Shown here: positions 43,818 through 53,571 of the stretch, in pieces
Layout of the letters: each line of letters starts with the position of its first letter
Numbering within the stretch: position 1 is the stretch's first letter
NCBI RefSeq assembly: GCF_000428885.1
Contig: NZ_AUAU01000006.1
Coordinates: 1-64,000, forward strand
From: Geothrix fermentans DSM 14018
GTDB lineage: Bacteria > Acidobacteriota > Holophagae > Holophagales > Holophagaceae
Direction of reading: 5' to 3'
DNA length: 64,000 nt
Program-made: the position numbers and the translations under genes
The notes under the pieces: model-generated
Seen by the model: only the letters and a program-made list of their open reading frames with translations
What the model was told of the DNA's origin: nothing
Databases searched by the model: none

Positions 43818-46800
43818 TCAGTAGGTCCAGGTGAGGGTGCAGCCCGTGTCTTTGGCGAGGCGCTCCGCCAGGTCGGGGTCGTGCTTCAGGCGCAGGTCGC
43901 GGCCGGCCCGCACCCGGGCCACCAGGCCCTCCTTCGAGCGGTACTCGAAGGTCACGGGCAGGTCGCCCCGGTGGTCCTTGAGGATGGCCTCCAGGCGGGG
44001 CGGGCACTCGCCCACGGGCAGGCGCACCAGGGCGCCCGTGAAGCCCTGGCCCTGGAAGGACTCCAGCGGCTCCAGCACCGTGGCGAAAACCTTCACCACC
44101 GTCTGTTCCTCCTCCTCTTCGGCCTCGCCGTTCCCGTTCCCGTTGGCTTGGATGGTCTCCACCCGCAACTCGCCCGTGATGCGCAGCATGGCCTCGGGCA
44201 CGGCCAGGTGCCGGTAGCGGTCGAAGGGGCGGAGGGCGTCCTTCCGCTTGGTGACGGGATCCCACTTGCTGGCCATGAGGAGCACTTCCATCTTCCCGGC
44301 CAGGTCTTCCACCTGGAGGATGGCCCAGGGTTCGCCCTTCTGGTTGGTCTTGAAGGCCACGGTGCTGACCATGGCGCCCAGGGTGACCTCGCCGCGGTCC
44401 CGCAGGCGGCCCGAGGCCACGTCCTCCAGGATCTTGGCCAGGGTGCCGTGGGTGTGTACCTGGACGGCGTCCGCAAACTCCTCCAGCGGGTGGCCGCTGA
44501 CGAAGAGGCCCAGCACCTCGCGCTCCGCGGCCAGGCGGGTGCGGCGGTCCCAGGGCTCGATGCCCTCGGGCACGCGCCAGTCGTCGCTGAGGCTGGCCAG
44601 CTCGGCGTCGTCGAAGAGGCTGGTCATGCCCGTGTCCCCGCCCCCGCGAGAGGCCGCGGACACGGCGTCGGGCAGGCCCTGGAGCAGGGCGGCCCGGTTG
44701 GGCTCCAGGCTGTCGAAGGCCCCGGCCTTGATGAGGGACTCCCACACCTTGCGGTTGGCCTTCTGGAGGTCCGTGCTCTTGAGGGCGTGGAAGAGGTCCT
44801 TGAATCCTCCTTCAGTTTCACGCGCCTCCAGGATGGCCTGCAGCGCGGCATCTCCCAGCCCTTTCACTGCGGCAAATCCGAAACGGATTTGCCGGTCTCC
44901 TGTGGCCGTGAAGTCCAGGGCGGACTGGTTGATGTCCGGGCCCAGCACCTCGATGCCGCGCTCCCGGCAGTTCTGCACGTACTTGGCCACGTCATCCGTG
45001 CGGCCGGACTTGGTGGAGAGCAGGCCGGCCATGAACTCCACGGGGTAGTTGGCCTTCAGGTAGGCGGTCTCGTAGGCCACCATGGCGTAGGCCGCGCTGT
45101 GGCTCTTGTTGAAGCCGTAGCCCGCGAAGTATTCGATGAGGTCGAAGAGCTCGGCCACCTTGGCCTTGTCGTACTTGCGCTCGGCGCCGCGCTCGATGAA
45201 CTTGGTCTTCTCCTTCGCCATCTTCTCCTTGTCCTTCTTGCCCATGGCGCGGCGCAGCATGTCGGCCTCGCCCAGGGAGTACCCGGCCACGAGGCTGGCG
45301 ATCTGCATGACCTGCTCCTGGTAGAGGATCACGCCGTAGGTGGGGGAGAGGATGGGTTCCAGGTCCGGGAACATGTAGGTCACAGGCTCGCGGCCATGGC
45401 GGCGCTCGACATAGGTCGTGCCCATGCCCGCGCCCAGCGGGCCCGGGCGGAAGAGGGCGTTGAGCGCGATGAGGTCGTCGAAGCGGTCCGGGCCCAGCTG
45501 GCGCAGCAGCTGCTTCATGCCGCCGGACTCGAACTGGAACACGCCGTCGGTGTCCCCGGCGGCGAAGAGTTCGAAGGTCTTCTTGTCGTCGAAGGTGCGG
45601 ATGCTGGTCATGTCTTTCGGCGCGCCGTGGCGCCGGGTGATGACCTCCTGGGTCTTGGCGATCTGGGTGAGGGTCTCCAGGCCCAGGAAGTCCATCTTCA
45701 GCAGGCCCGCGCGCTCGGCCTCGGTCATGGTGTACTGCACCATCACCTTGTTGTCCTTGTCCTTCGAGAGCGGCGCGAACTTGGTGAGTTCGTCGGGCGC
45801 GATGATGACGCCCGCCGCGTGCACGCCGGTGTTGCGGGCCAGGCCCTCGAGCTTCGCCGAGATGTCGAGGATGTTCTTCACCTCGGGATCGGTGTCGTAC
45901 AGCTCGCGCAGCTTGTCGCTCTTCTCCAGCGCCTCACCCACGGTGATGGGCTTGCCGGGCTCCTGGGGCACCAGCTTGGTGAGGTTGTTGGCGAAGGCGA
46001 AGTCCTTCTCGAAGACCCGCGCCACGTCCTTGATCACGGCCTTGGTCTTGAGCTGGTTGATGGTGACGATGTTGCTGACCTTGTCCTGGCCGTACTTCTC
46101 GGTGACGTAGTCGATGACCTTCTGGCGGCCGTCGCGGCAGAAGTCGATGTCCACGTCGGGCATGGAGATGCGCTCGGGGTTGAGGAAGCGCTCGAAGAGC
46201 AGGTCGTACTGCATGGGGTCGATGTCGGTGATCTTCATGGACCAGGCCACGATGCTGCCGGCGGCCGAGCCACGGCCCGGGCCCACGGGCACGCCCATCT
46301 CCCGGGCCTTGCGGATGAAGTCCCAGACCAGGAGGAAGTAGCCCGGGAAGCCCATCTTGAGGATCATGTCCAGTTCGAAGGCCAGGCGCTCCCGGTACTT
46401 TTCCTCAGGGTGCTTCAGCGTGCCCGCCTGCCAGCGCGGCCGGCACTCGGCCATGCGGGCCTCGAAGGTCTCCTTCGCGACATGGACGAAATAGCCTTCC
46501 AGGTCGTAGCCATCCGGCACCGGAAACTGGGGCGTGACGGGCTTCCGCGTGATGGGGAACAGGTCCACCTTGGCGGCGATCTCCAGGGTGCGCTCAAGGT
46601 ACTCGGGATGGTCGGGGAAGACGGACCGCATCTCCTCGGGCGTCTTCACGAAGAACTGGTCCGTGGAGAAGCGCATGCGCTTCTCCTTGGCCTTGGTGGT
46701 CTTGGTGCCGATGCACAGCAGCGTGTCGTGCAGGTCGGCGTCCTCGTGGTTGAGGTAGTGGGCGTCGTTGGTGGCCACGAGGGGGATGCCCAGGCGGGCC

Positions 46801-47450
46801 GCCAGCTCCTGCTGGAAGGGGATGATCTCCTTCTCCTTGTCGAAGCCCTGGTCCTGGATCTCCAGGTAGAAGTCCTCGCCGAAGAGGTCGCGGAAGTCGC
46901 GGGCCACGCGCTCCGCCTGGTCCAGGCGGTTCTGGAGGATGCGGGCCTGCACCTCGCCGCCCAGGCAGGCGGAGAGCGCGATGAGGCCCTCGCTGTGCTC
47001 GCGGAGGATGTCCTTGTCGATGCGCGGCTTGTAGTAGAAGCCTTCCGTGAAGCCTGCGGACACCAGCTTCGACAGGTTGGCGAAGCCCGTGGGATTCTTG
47101 GCCAGCAGCACCAGGTGGTAGCCCGCATCGCGCGATCCGCTGGGATCCACGCAGTCCTCCAGGCCCTCCTCGCCCGTGAGGTTCTTGGCCTCCAGCTTGC
47201 GGTCGAAGCGGGTCTTGGGGGCCACGTAGACTTCGCAGCCCAGGATGGGCTTCACGGCCCAGTTGCCCTCGGCGTCCTTCGTCTTCTCGCAGGCGTCGTA
47301 GAGCTTCATCATCCCGAACATGTTCCCGTGGTCGGTCACGGCCACGGCGGGCATGCCGCTGGCCCGGCACTTCTTGATGAGGTCCGGGATGCGTGTCAGG
47401 CCGTCGAGCAGGGAATGTTCGGTGTGCAGGTGGAGATGGGCGAAGCTCAT
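43818..47450 (-). CDS. dnaE: DNA polymerase III alpha subunit
   Basis: 1210 residues, the DnaE1 type. PHP domain at the N-terminus (FAHLHLHTEHSLLDGLTRI, VTDHGNMFG), polymerase core with MPDVDIDFCRDGRQKVIDYV holding catalytic Asp residues, GRGSAAGSIVAWSM, finger GYGFNKSHSAAYAMVAY, then HhH, and OB domain (VTLGAMVSTVAFKTNQKGEPWAILQVEDLAGKMEVLLMA). It synthesises the chromosome with the beta clamp. The downstream gene follows after 14 bases, so the degenerate regulator is co-transcribed. Confidence 0.97.
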   Translation of the reverse strand: MSFAHLHLHTEHSLLDGLTRIPDLIKKCRASGMPAVAVTDHGNMFGMMKLYDACEKTKDAEGNWAVKPILGCEVYVAPKTRFDRKLEAKNLTGEEGLEDCVDPSGSRDAGYHLVLLAKNPTGFANLSKLVSAGFTEGFYYKPRIDKDILREHSEGLIALSACLGGEVQARILQNRLDQAERVARDFRDLFGEDFYLEIQDQGFDKEKEIIPFQQELAARLGIPLVATNDAHYLNHEDADLHDTLLCIGTKTTKAKEKRMRFSTDQFFVKTPEEMRSVFPDHPEYLERTLEIAAKVDLFPITRKPVTPQFPVPDGYDLEGYFVHVAKETFEARMAECRPRWQAGTLKHPEEKYRERLAFELDMILKMGFPGYFLLVWDFIRKAREMGVPVGPGRGSAAGSIVAWSMKITDIDPMQYDLLFERFLNPERISMPDVDIDFCRDGRQKVIDYVTEKYGQDKVSNIVTINQLKTKAVIKDVARVFEKDFAFANNLTKLVPQEPGKPITVGEALEKSDKLRELYDTDPEVKNILDISAKLEGLARNTGVHAAGVIIAPDELTKFAPLSKDKDNKVMVQYTMTEAERAGLLKMDFLGLETLTQIAKTQEVITRRHGAPKDMTSIRTFDDKKTFELFAAGDTDGVFQFESGGMKQLLRQLGPDRFDDLIALNALFRPGPLGAGMGTTYVERRHGREPVTYMFPDLEPILSPTYGVILYQEQVMQIASLVAGYSLGEADMLRRAMGKKDKEKMAKEKTKFIERGAERKYDKAKVAELFDLIEYFAGYGFNKSHSAAYAMVAYETAYLKANYPVEFMAGLLSTKSGRTDDVAKYVQNCRERGIEVLGPDINQSALDFTATGDRQIRFGFAAVKGLGDAALQAILEARETEGGFKDLFHALKSTDLQKANRKVWESLIKAGAFDSLEPNRAALLQGLPDAVSAASRGGGDTGMTSLFDDAELASLSDDWRVPEGIEPWDRRTRLAAEREVLGLFVSGHPLEEFADAVQVHTHGTLAKILEDVASGRLRDRGEVTLGAMVSTVAFKTNQKGEPWAILQVEDLAGKMEVLLMASKWDPVTKRKDALRPFDRYRHLAVPEAMLRITGELRVETIQANGNGNGEAEEEEEQTVVKVFATVLEPLESFQGQGFTGALVRLPVGECPPRLEAILKDHRGDLPVTFEYRSKEGLVARVRAGRDLRLKHDPDLAERLAKDTGCTLTWTY

Positions 47451-47520
47451 GCCCTCATTGTCCGACGGAACCCGCGTTCCTGGGCAAGTGCCGCGGACTC
47501 AAGGGCCGGATCCGGGGTGC

Positions 47521-48735
47521 TCAGTGCCGGGAGAGGAGCTCGCGCAGGGTCTCCCGCAGGCCGGTGGCCTCCAGGTCCACGTCCAGGCGGACGTGGGGGC
47601 CGGCGGTGGTGGGGCCGCCCAGCTGCACCCAGCGGGGCCGGCGGCGCAGGAGGTCGTCCTCCCGCCAGACGGCGAGGATGCTGGGTTCGCGGGCCCAGAT
47701 GAGGACGCTGGGGTAGGGCCCCTCGCGGGGGGGCACCGTGCCCCAGAGCTGGACGTCCGCCCCCCAGCTGCGCAGCCACTCCTGGATCCGGACGCTGGCT
47801 GCGGGATCGTCCATGCCCAGGGCCACGGTCCATCCGGCCAGGAAGCCCCGGGGACCGGGCTGGCTGTCGTCCTCGCGCTCGTACCAGCCCAGCCGCTCGG
47901 AGTGGCCGAGCAGGCGCGTCCGCAGCCGGTAGGAGCCGCCGTCCAGGGCCACCAGGGGGGCCTCGGGGTTCTCGCGCACGCGGTCCGCCCAGCCTGTCCC
48001 GAAGAGCCCCTCCATGAGCGCCGAGGGCCGGTCCGTGCGGAAGGCGTTGCCGGGCACGAGGCTCCGCCAGACCTCCACCTCGGTCTCGGCCCGGTGGATG
48101 CGGGTCTCCATGGTCTGGACCACGAGGCGCTGCCAGGAGGTGCCGATGGCCATGGCCAGGATCACGAGGCTGAAGCCCGAGAGGCGGATCTTGATGCCGA
48201 AGAGGCTCTGGGCGGCGATCTCCACGACCACGGGCACGGTGAGGAGCAGGAAGGCCAGGAAGAGCCGGCGCCCCATGGGATCGCCGTCCTGGCGGGCCCG
48301 CAGGGACCAGTAGATGATGAGGACGCAGCCCACCAGGAACAGGAGGTTGTAGGCGAGGTGGGTCCAGACCTCGGCCTGGCTGGGGTGGACCAGCACGAGG
48401 TTGCGGACGTAGTTGGGGATCAGGGCCAGGGCGATCCAGGCCGGGAAGCGCCGGGGGATGTGGCGGGGGAACAGCTCGGTGATGGCCAGGCAGAGGGTGA
48501 TGAACCCGAAGGCCACGAGGAGGCTCTGGGCCCGGTCCACCAGGTCCGGGTTCCAGGCGGGCTGGGATCCGGCGGCGAGCACGGTGTGCCGCAGGGCCAC
48601 CAGCAGGCAGGTGAGGGCCATCCAGCCCATCATGCGGTCCCGCCGGGCGAGGGCGTCCATGCCGAAGCTGACGAACAGGGCCAGCAGAGCGCCCGCCTGG
48701 AGGGCGTCGAGGAAGGGCCAGTCCAGGAGTTGCAT
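47521..48735 (-). CDS. Multi-pass membrane protein of unknown function
   Basis: 404 residues from ATG 48735. Seven to eight hydrophobic helices in residues 5-215 in the style of 7TM/MASE sensor input modules, followed by a soluble half of about 170 residues (WRSLVPGNAFRTDRP to RETLRELLSRH) with no kinase or cyclase motif. A region predicted helical, GTSWQRLVVQTMETRIHRAETEVEVW, may be a coiled coil joining membrane and soluble parts. Divergent from the ABC operon. No family recognised. Confidence 0.7.
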   Translation of the reverse strand: MQLLDWPFLDALQAGALLALFVSFGMDALARRDRMMGWMALTCLLVALRHTVLAAGSQPAWNPDLVDRAQSLLVAFGFITLCLAITELFPRHIPRRFPAWIALALIPNYVRNLVLVHPSQAEVWTHLAYNLLFLVGCVLIIYWSLRARQDGDPMGRRLFLAFLLLTVPVVVEIAAQSLFGIKIRLSGFSLVILAMAIGTSWQRLVVQTMETRIHRAETEVEVWRSLVPGNAFRTDRPSALMEGLFGTGWADRVRENPEAPLVALDGGSYRLRTRLLGHSERLGWYEREDDSQPGPRGFLAGWTVALGMDDPAASVRIQEWLRSWGADVQLWGTVPPREGPYPSVLIWAREPSILAVWREDDLLRRRPRWVQLGGPTTAGPHVRLDVDLEATGLRETLRELLSRH

Positions 48736-48848
48736 GCGGAGGTCCCCGGGGAGTGGGAGGATGATCCCGTCCAGCCTAATCCAAATCCCCCCGCCCCCCG
48801 TAGCCGCGGACATCCTGGAGAAGCCGTGACCACCCCCTGGAGGCCCCG

Positions 48849-49772
48849 TTGATCGCCTTCGAGAACCTGGAAGTGCGCTACGCCGCCACCGCGGCGCCCG
48901 CCCTGAAGGGCCTGACCCTGACCCTGGAGCGCGGCATCGTGGGCCTGCTGGGACCCAACGGCGCCGGCAAGTCCACCCTGCTGAAGGCCCTCCTGGGCCT
49001 GCTGCGGCCCTCCGCCGGAGGCGGCTCGGTCCTGGGTGTGGCCCTGGGGGCCCCCGAGTCGGCGAGGCTGCGGTCCCGCATCGGCTACATGCCCGAGTAC
49101 GACGCCCTCATCGAGGACGCCTCCGCCTATGAGCAGGTGGCCTTCTGGGGCGAGCTGTCGGGCCTGGCGCCGGAGTCCGCCCGGGACCGGGCCCATGAGG
49201 TGCTCTACTTCGTGGGTCTGGACGAGGCCCGCTACCGGCCCGTCAGCGGCTACTCGACGGGCATGCGCCAGCGGGTGAAACTGGCCCAGGCCCTGGTGCA
49301 CAGCCCCGAGCTGGTCTTCCTGGACGAGCCCACCAACGGCCTCGATCCCGACGGCCGGCGCCGCATGCTGGACCTGGTGCTGCGCGTCCACGCGGAACTG
49401 GGCACGGGTGTCATCCTGGCCTCCCACCTGCTGGGCGACGTGGAGCGCGTGGCGGACCAGCTGGTGATCCTCGACCAGGGCCAGATCAAGGCCGCGGGCT
49501 CCATGGCGGGCCTACGCAGGGCCCTGGCCCGGCGGGTGGAGCTGCGCTTCCTGGATCCGCTCGACGCCGGCCAGGAGGCATCCCTGGCGGAGCTGGGCAC
49601 GGTGCTGGAGGCCCGCAACGGCCTCTACGACCTGGAGCTGGCGGAGGCCGATCCCACCGCCGCCTTCCGCTGGGCCGAATCCAAGGACGCCACCCTCATC
49701 CAGCTCACGCCGCGCCATGACCGTTTGGATGAAGTGCTGCTCCGGGCGCTTCATCCGCAGACGGGAGCCTAG
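48849..49772 (+). CDS. ABC transporter ATP-binding protein (first pair)
   Basis: 307 residues; TTG start with GGAGG 5 bases upstream. Walker A GPNGAGKSTLLKALLG near 37; signature STGMRQRVKLAQAL; Walker B LVFLDEPTNGLDPDG; His loop SHLLGD. CcmA/NatA-like ABC-2 exporter ATPase. Ends 3 bases before the permease gene. Export substrate unknown; the genes are clustered with a second ATPase/permease pair. Confidence 0.95.
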   Translation: MIAFENLEVRYAATAAPALKGLTLTLERGIVGLLGPNGAGKSTLLKALLGLLRPSAGGGSVLGVALGAPESARLRSRIGYMPEYDALIEDASAYEQVAFWGELSGLAPESARDRAHEVLYFVGLDEARYRPVSGYSTGMRQRVKLAQALVHSPELVFLDEPTNGLDPDGRRRMLDLVLRVHAELGTGVILASHLLGDVERVADQLVILDQGQIKAAGSMAGLRRALARRVELRFLDPLDAGQEASLAELGTVLEARNGLYDLELAEADPTAAFRWAESKDATLIQLTPRHDRLDEVLLRALHPQTGA

Positions 49773-49775
49773 CCC

Positions 49776-50636
49776 ATGCCGATCTACGCCCCCACGCTTC
49801 CCCCCGCGCCGGACCTGGGCCACGGCCAGCCGCCGGCCCTGGTGCTGGCCCGTTTCGACCTGGCCCGGCTCTGGCGCCAGAAGATCGGCCGCTTCTTCGG
49901 CTTCGCCTTCCTGTTCCTGCTGCTCTGGAAGGTGGCCCGCATCTACGTGGACCACCTGCTCCAGACCAACCAGACCTTCAGGCCCATGCAGGACTTCGCG
50001 AAGACCATCCTCACCCAGGGCGCGGACTTCCAGGCGGACCTGCTGAACCCCGCCAGCTACCTGCTCTGGTTCCTGGTGGCCCTGGTGGGCGGCGGCCTGG
50101 TTGCGAGGGACACGCTCTACCGCGTGCGGCCCCTCATGTACGCCCACCCCGTGGCACCCCGGGACTACCTGCTCGCCAAGCTGGGCTTCGCCTCGGCGCT
50201 GCCCTTCGCCATCCTCCTGCCCTTCGCCCTGCTGCCCTGGCTCATGTCCCTGATCCTGGCCGGGGCCAGCGGCCCGGTGTGGGTGACGGCGCCCCTGCGG
50301 CTGCTGCCGGCCATGGCCATCAGCTCGGCCCTCATGGGCACCCTGGCCGCGGGCGCCTCCAGCATGGCCGCCACGCCCCGGGCGGGCATCGGCTGGGTGC
50401 TGGGCCTGGTGCTGGGCTCGGCCACCCTGGCCTCCATGATCCAGGGCCTGACGGGGTTCTCGGCCGTCCAGGCCATCAACCCGGTGCTGCTGGCGGAGAC
50501 CTGGCCGCAGCTCTTCGTGGGGGTGGACCATCCCCTGATGGGCTGGGGCCCGGCGCTGCTCGGCACAGTCTTCCACCTGGGCCTGTGGACCTTCGTGGCC
50601 GCGAAGCGGACCATGCCTTCGGAGGCCGTCATCTGA
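49776..50636 (+). CDS. ABC-2 type permease (first pair)
   Basis: 286 residues with six transmembrane helices at about 40-60, 90-115, 135-165, 170-195, 205-230 and 245-270. LARFDLARLWRQKIGRFFGFAF near the N-terminus is the usual cytoplasmic lead-in. Pairs with the 48849 ATPase. Its TGA stop overlaps the ATG of the next gene. Confidence 0.88.
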   Translation: MPIYAPTLPPAPDLGHGQPPALVLARFDLARLWRQKIGRFFGFAFLFLLLWKVARIYVDHLLQTNQTFRPMQDFAKTILTQGADFQADLLNPASYLLWFLVALVGGGLVARDTLYRVRPLMYAHPVAPRDYLLAKLGFASALPFAILLPFALLPWLMSLILAGASGPVWVTAPLRLLPAMAISSALMGTLAAGASSMAATPRAGIGWVLGLVLGSATLASMIQGLTGFSAVQAINPVLLAETWPQLFVGVDHPLMGWGPALLGTVFHLGLWTFVAAKRTMPSEAVI

Positions 50637-51556
50637 TGATCTCCCTCGACCGCGCCTCCCTCCGCTACGGCCCCATCCTGGGCCTGAGCCCCACCACCTT
50701 CGAGCTGCCCGAGGGCGGCGGCATCACGGGCTTGCTGGGCCCCAACGGCGCCGGGAAGTCCTCCCTGCTGCAGCTGCTCTCTGGCCTGCTGCCCCCCTCC
50801 GGCGGCGAGGTGAGGGTCTTCGGCGGAGCGCCCTTCCGCAATCCCGCCGTGCTCTCGCGTCTGGGCCTGGTGCCCGAGGGGGATCGCCTGCCCGCGGGCC
50901 TCCGCGCGGACCGCTGGCTGCGCATGATGGGAGAGCTGTCGGGTTTGTCGGGCCCCGGGCTGAAGGCCGCCGTGGCTCGGGCGCTCGCCACCGTGGGCAT
51001 GGCCGACCGCGCCCACCTCACCTTCGCCCGCATGTCCAAGGGCATGCGCCAGCGCATCCGCCTGGCCCAGGCCCTGCTGCACGAGCCCCAGCTGCTCATC
51101 CTGGACGAGCCCTTCAACGGGCTCGATCCCGAGGCCCGCCTCACGCTCATGGCCCTGCTCCGCGACCTTGCGGCCAGGGGCACGCGGATCCTGGTGTCGA
51201 GCCACATCCTGGGCGAGATCGCCCAGCTTACGGACCGCATCCTCCTGCTGTTCCGGGGGCGCCTCTTGGCCGAGGGCTCGGTGACGGAAATCCGCCAGCT
51301 CCTGGACCGCCATCCCGTGGAGCTGCGCCTCACGGGCGAGGCCCAGGCGCTGGCCCGCTGGGCCGTGGAGCAACCGGAGCTGGCGGCCCTGCGCATGGAG
51401 GACGGGGCCGTGGTGCTCTCCGTGCGATCGCCCCGGGACATCCTGCCCCGCCTCCAGAAGGCCGCGGCCGAGGGGGGCATCCCCCTGCGGGCCCTGGATC
51501 CGCTGGACCTCAACCTGGATGCGGTCTTCCAGTATTTGACGAAGGACCACGCCTAA
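50636..51556 (+). CDS. ABC transporter ATP-binding protein (second pair)
   Basis: 306 residues from the ATG at 50636 (TGATG overlap). Walker A GPNGAGKSSLLQLLSG; signature SKGMRQRIRLAQAL; Walker B LLILDEPFNGLDPEA; His in SHILGEI. Similar to the first ATPase but not a recent duplicate. The C-terminal domain ends in NLDAVFQYLTKDHA. Confidence 0.95.
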   Translation: MISLDRASLRYGPILGLSPTTFELPEGGGITGLLGPNGAGKSSLLQLLSGLLPPSGGEVRVFGGAPFRNPAVLSRLGLVPEGDRLPAGLRADRWLRMMGELSGLSGPGLKAAVARALATVGMADRAHLTFARMSKGMRQRIRLAQALLHEPQLLILDEPFNGLDPEARLTLMALLRDLAARGTRILVSSHILGEIAQLTDRILLLFRGRLLAEGSVTEIRQLLDRHPVELRLTGEAQALARWAVEQPELAALRMEDGAVVLSVRSPRDILPRLQKAAAEGGIPLRALDPLDLNLDAVFQYLTKDHA

Positions 51557-51722
51557 TGCTGTCCGGGGGTTCCTCGCTGCGCGACTCCAGGTATCACGAC
51601 GCTGCGCGTCGTTCCCGCGCGACGCTGTCGCGCGGACCCGTAGCCTCCCCCCGGGCCCCCGCGTTCGGAGCGGGCGGAGCCCGCTCCGAACTTGCACCCC
51701 TCTGCGACCGACCGAGGAATTC
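51557..51722 (+). repeat. Hairpin-rich spacer inside the ABC operon
   Basis: Three nested hairpins: ACGACG-CTGCG-CGTCGT at 51596-51612, CGCGCGAC-GCT-GTCGCGCG at about 51616-51634, and a 13-bp stem with GGA loop at 51663-51691. No gene. It may reduce downstream expression or mark an inserted palindromic element. Confidence 0.65.
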
Positions 51723-52511
51723 ATGAACGCTGCAAGCCCCTCCCCTCTGGCGACGATCCGGGCCACGGCGCGGGGCTACGCGCCCCGTGTGCTCCAGGGC
51801 CGGGGCTGGGTGCTGGCGGCCCTGGTCATGGCGCCGGTGGGCCTCAGTGTCCTCATCTTCACCATCGGCCGGATGCGCGGACTGGATGCGAACCCGGGCG
51901 AGGCGCTCCGCATCTTCCACGAGGGCCTGGTGAAGATGATGCTGCCCATCATGGCCCTGGTGGCCGCGCCGGCGGGCATCCGCGAGGACCTGGAGCAGCG
52001 CACCCTGCCCCTGCTGCTGGTGCGGCCCGCGCCCGCCTGGGCCCTGCCCCTGGGCAAGGGGCTGCCCTGGTTCGCCTGGGGGGCCGCCTGGCTCATCCTC
52101 GGGGCCCTGGGCCTCCAGATGGTCGGGGGCGACCCCGCCCTGCTGCCGGGCCGCATCCTGGCCCTGGTGGGGGCCTGGTGGGGCGAGTTGGCCCTCATGA
52201 CCCTCGTGGGCCTGCTCTTCAAGCGCGGCACCCTCTGGGGCGCCCTCTACTTCTTCCTCTGGGAGCCGCTGGTGCGGATCTTCCCGCCCTTCCTCCAGCG
52301 CCTCACCTTCACCCACCACGTCGAGAGCCTGGCAGGCAGCCGCGCCGCCCAGGTGGGGGCCCACCAGCTGCTGGCCCAGGAGCAGGTGACCACCCACCCC
52401 GCCCTAGCCCTCCTCGCCCTCCTCGCCTTCGGCGCACTCTGTTGGGCCCTCGCCGGCTGGAAGCTCCAGCGCACGCCCGTGGGGCTGGCAGGCGCCGAGG
52501 CGGAGGGCTGA
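51723..52511 (+). CDS. ABC-2 type permease (second pair)
   Basis: 262 residues with about six transmembrane helices, beginning ATIRATARGYAPRVLQGRGWVLAALVMAPVGLSVLIFTIG. IREDLEQRTLPLLLVRPAPAWALPLGKGLPW is the typical cytoplasmic coupling segment between the first two helices. Partner of the 50636 ATPase; together with the first pair the operon encodes one heteromeric or two separate exporters. Confidence 0.88.
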   Translation: MNAASPSPLATIRATARGYAPRVLQGRGWVLAALVMAPVGLSVLIFTIGRMRGLDANPGEALRIFHEGLVKMMLPIMALVAAPAGIREDLEQRTLPLLLVRPAPAWALPLGKGLPWFAWGAAWLILGALGLQMVGGDPALLPGRILALVGAWWGELALMTLVGLLFKRGTLWGALYFFLWEPLVRIFPPFLQRLTFTHHVESLAGSRAAQVGAHQLLAQEQVTTHPALALLALLAFGALCWALAGWKLQRTPVGLAGAEAEG

Positions 52512-52550
52512 GCTCCGCCTCCCCTTCCGCCGGCCCCTTCAGGAATGTTC

Positions 52551-53537
52551 TCAGGGGAGGAGCACCAGCGCGCCTCGCGTCGATCGGGATTCGAGCAGAC
52601 CATGGGCTCGGGCAGCCTCTCTCAGAGGAACCGTGCCGTGGATGTGGGCCTGGATGAGCCCCTGCGCCTGCGCGGCGAACACCTCCGCGGCAGCGGCGCG
52701 GAGGGCCGCGGGGTCGGCGATGTGGTGGAAGATGCTGGGCCGCTGGATGGCCAGGGAGCCGCGCTTCCCCAGGTCGGCGGGATCCACCAGGGGCAGGGGG
52801 CCGCTGCTCCGGCCGAAGGAGGCCAGGAGCCCGAAGGGGGCCAGGCTGTCCAGGGAGGCCTCGAAGGTGTCGCGTCCCACCGAATCGAACACGGTGCCCA
52901 CGCCGCGCCCGCCCGTGATCCGACGCACCTCGGAACGCACCTGGTCATAGGCGGCGCCCCGGGGCACCACCAGGACGGCCTCGGCACCTTCGGCCCGGAC
53001 CGCCGCGGCCTTCTCCTCGCTGCCCACCACGCCGATGACCCGGCCGCCTTCGCGGGCCAGCCACCGGGTCAGGATGAGCCCCACGCCCCCGGCCGCCGCA
53101 TGGACCAGGATCCAGGGCTCCGCCCCGGCGCGCCACACCCGCCGGACCAGCATGTGCGCCGTCAGGCCCTTGAAGAGGAGGGCCGCCGCCACTTCGTCCG
53201 ACAGGTCCGCGGGCAGTGGCACCAGCCGGCTTGCGGGGTGGTTCCGGGCCTCCGAGTAGGCGCCCGGGGGTCCGTCCACGTAGGCGACCCGCTGGCCCAC
53301 CGCCAGGCCCGTCACGCCGGGCCCCAGGGCTTCCACGACTCCGGCGGCTTCGAAGCCCGGCACCGCGGGCAGGGGCACCGGGTAGGCGCCGCTGCGGTGG
53401 TAGACGTCGATGTAGTTCACGCCGATGGCGGTGTGGCGCAGGCGGACCTCCCCGGGTCCCGGATCCGGGACGTCCGCCTCCACCCACTGGAGGACCTCGG
53501 GCCCGCCGGGCGCGGTGAACTGGATGCGATGGGTCAT
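52551..53537 (-). CDS. Quinone oxidoreductase-like zinc-free MDR enzyme
   Basis: 328 residues from ATG 53537 (GGAGG 4 bases upstream). Medium-chain dehydrogenase/reductase fold: GVNYIDVYHRSGAYPVPLPAVPGFEAAGVV, HAAAGGVGLILTRWL NADPH loop, and GGRGVGTVFDSVGRDTFEASLDSL. The catalytic-zinc Cys/His set is absent, as in QOR/CAA43-type NADPH:quinone reductases, which reduce quinones or activated carbonyls. Divergent from the ArsR-type gene, with operators between. Confidence 0.9.
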   Translation of the reverse strand: MTHRIQFTAPGGPEVLQWVEADVPDPGPGEVRLRHTAIGVNYIDVYHRSGAYPVPLPAVPGFEAAGVVEALGPGVTGLAVGQRVAYVDGPPGAYSEARNHPASRLVPLPADLSDEVAAALLFKGLTAHMLVRRVWRAGAEPWILVHAAAGGVGLILTRWLAREGGRVIGVVGSEEKAAAVRAEGAEAVLVVPRGAAYDQVRSEVRRITGGRGVGTVFDSVGRDTFEASLDSLAPFGLLASFGRSSGPLPLVDPADLGKRGSLAIQRPSIFHHIADPAALRAAAAEVFAAQAQGLIQAHIHGTVPLREAARAHGLLESRSTRGALVLLP

Positions 53538-53547
53538 GGGACCTCCA

Positions 53548-53571
53548 ATTGTTTGATTGTCGTCAAACAAT
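53548..53571. promoter_or_regulatory. Palindromic operator between the divergent quinone reductase and ArsR genes
   Basis: ATTGTTTGA at 53548-53556 and TCAAACAAT at 53563-53571, a 9-bp inverted repeat with a 6-base centre. A related AT-rich near-palindrome TCAAAATATTTGA lies at 53625-53637, next to the ArsR start. Both share TCAAA half-sites. Confidence 0.65.

Noticed and set aside
43881-47702. 1273-residue open frame opposite dnaE
   Set aside because: Shadow frame; composition (Val/His/Leu/Gly/Glu repeats) is that of reverse-complemented GC-rich genes, and dnaE has all catalytic motifs.
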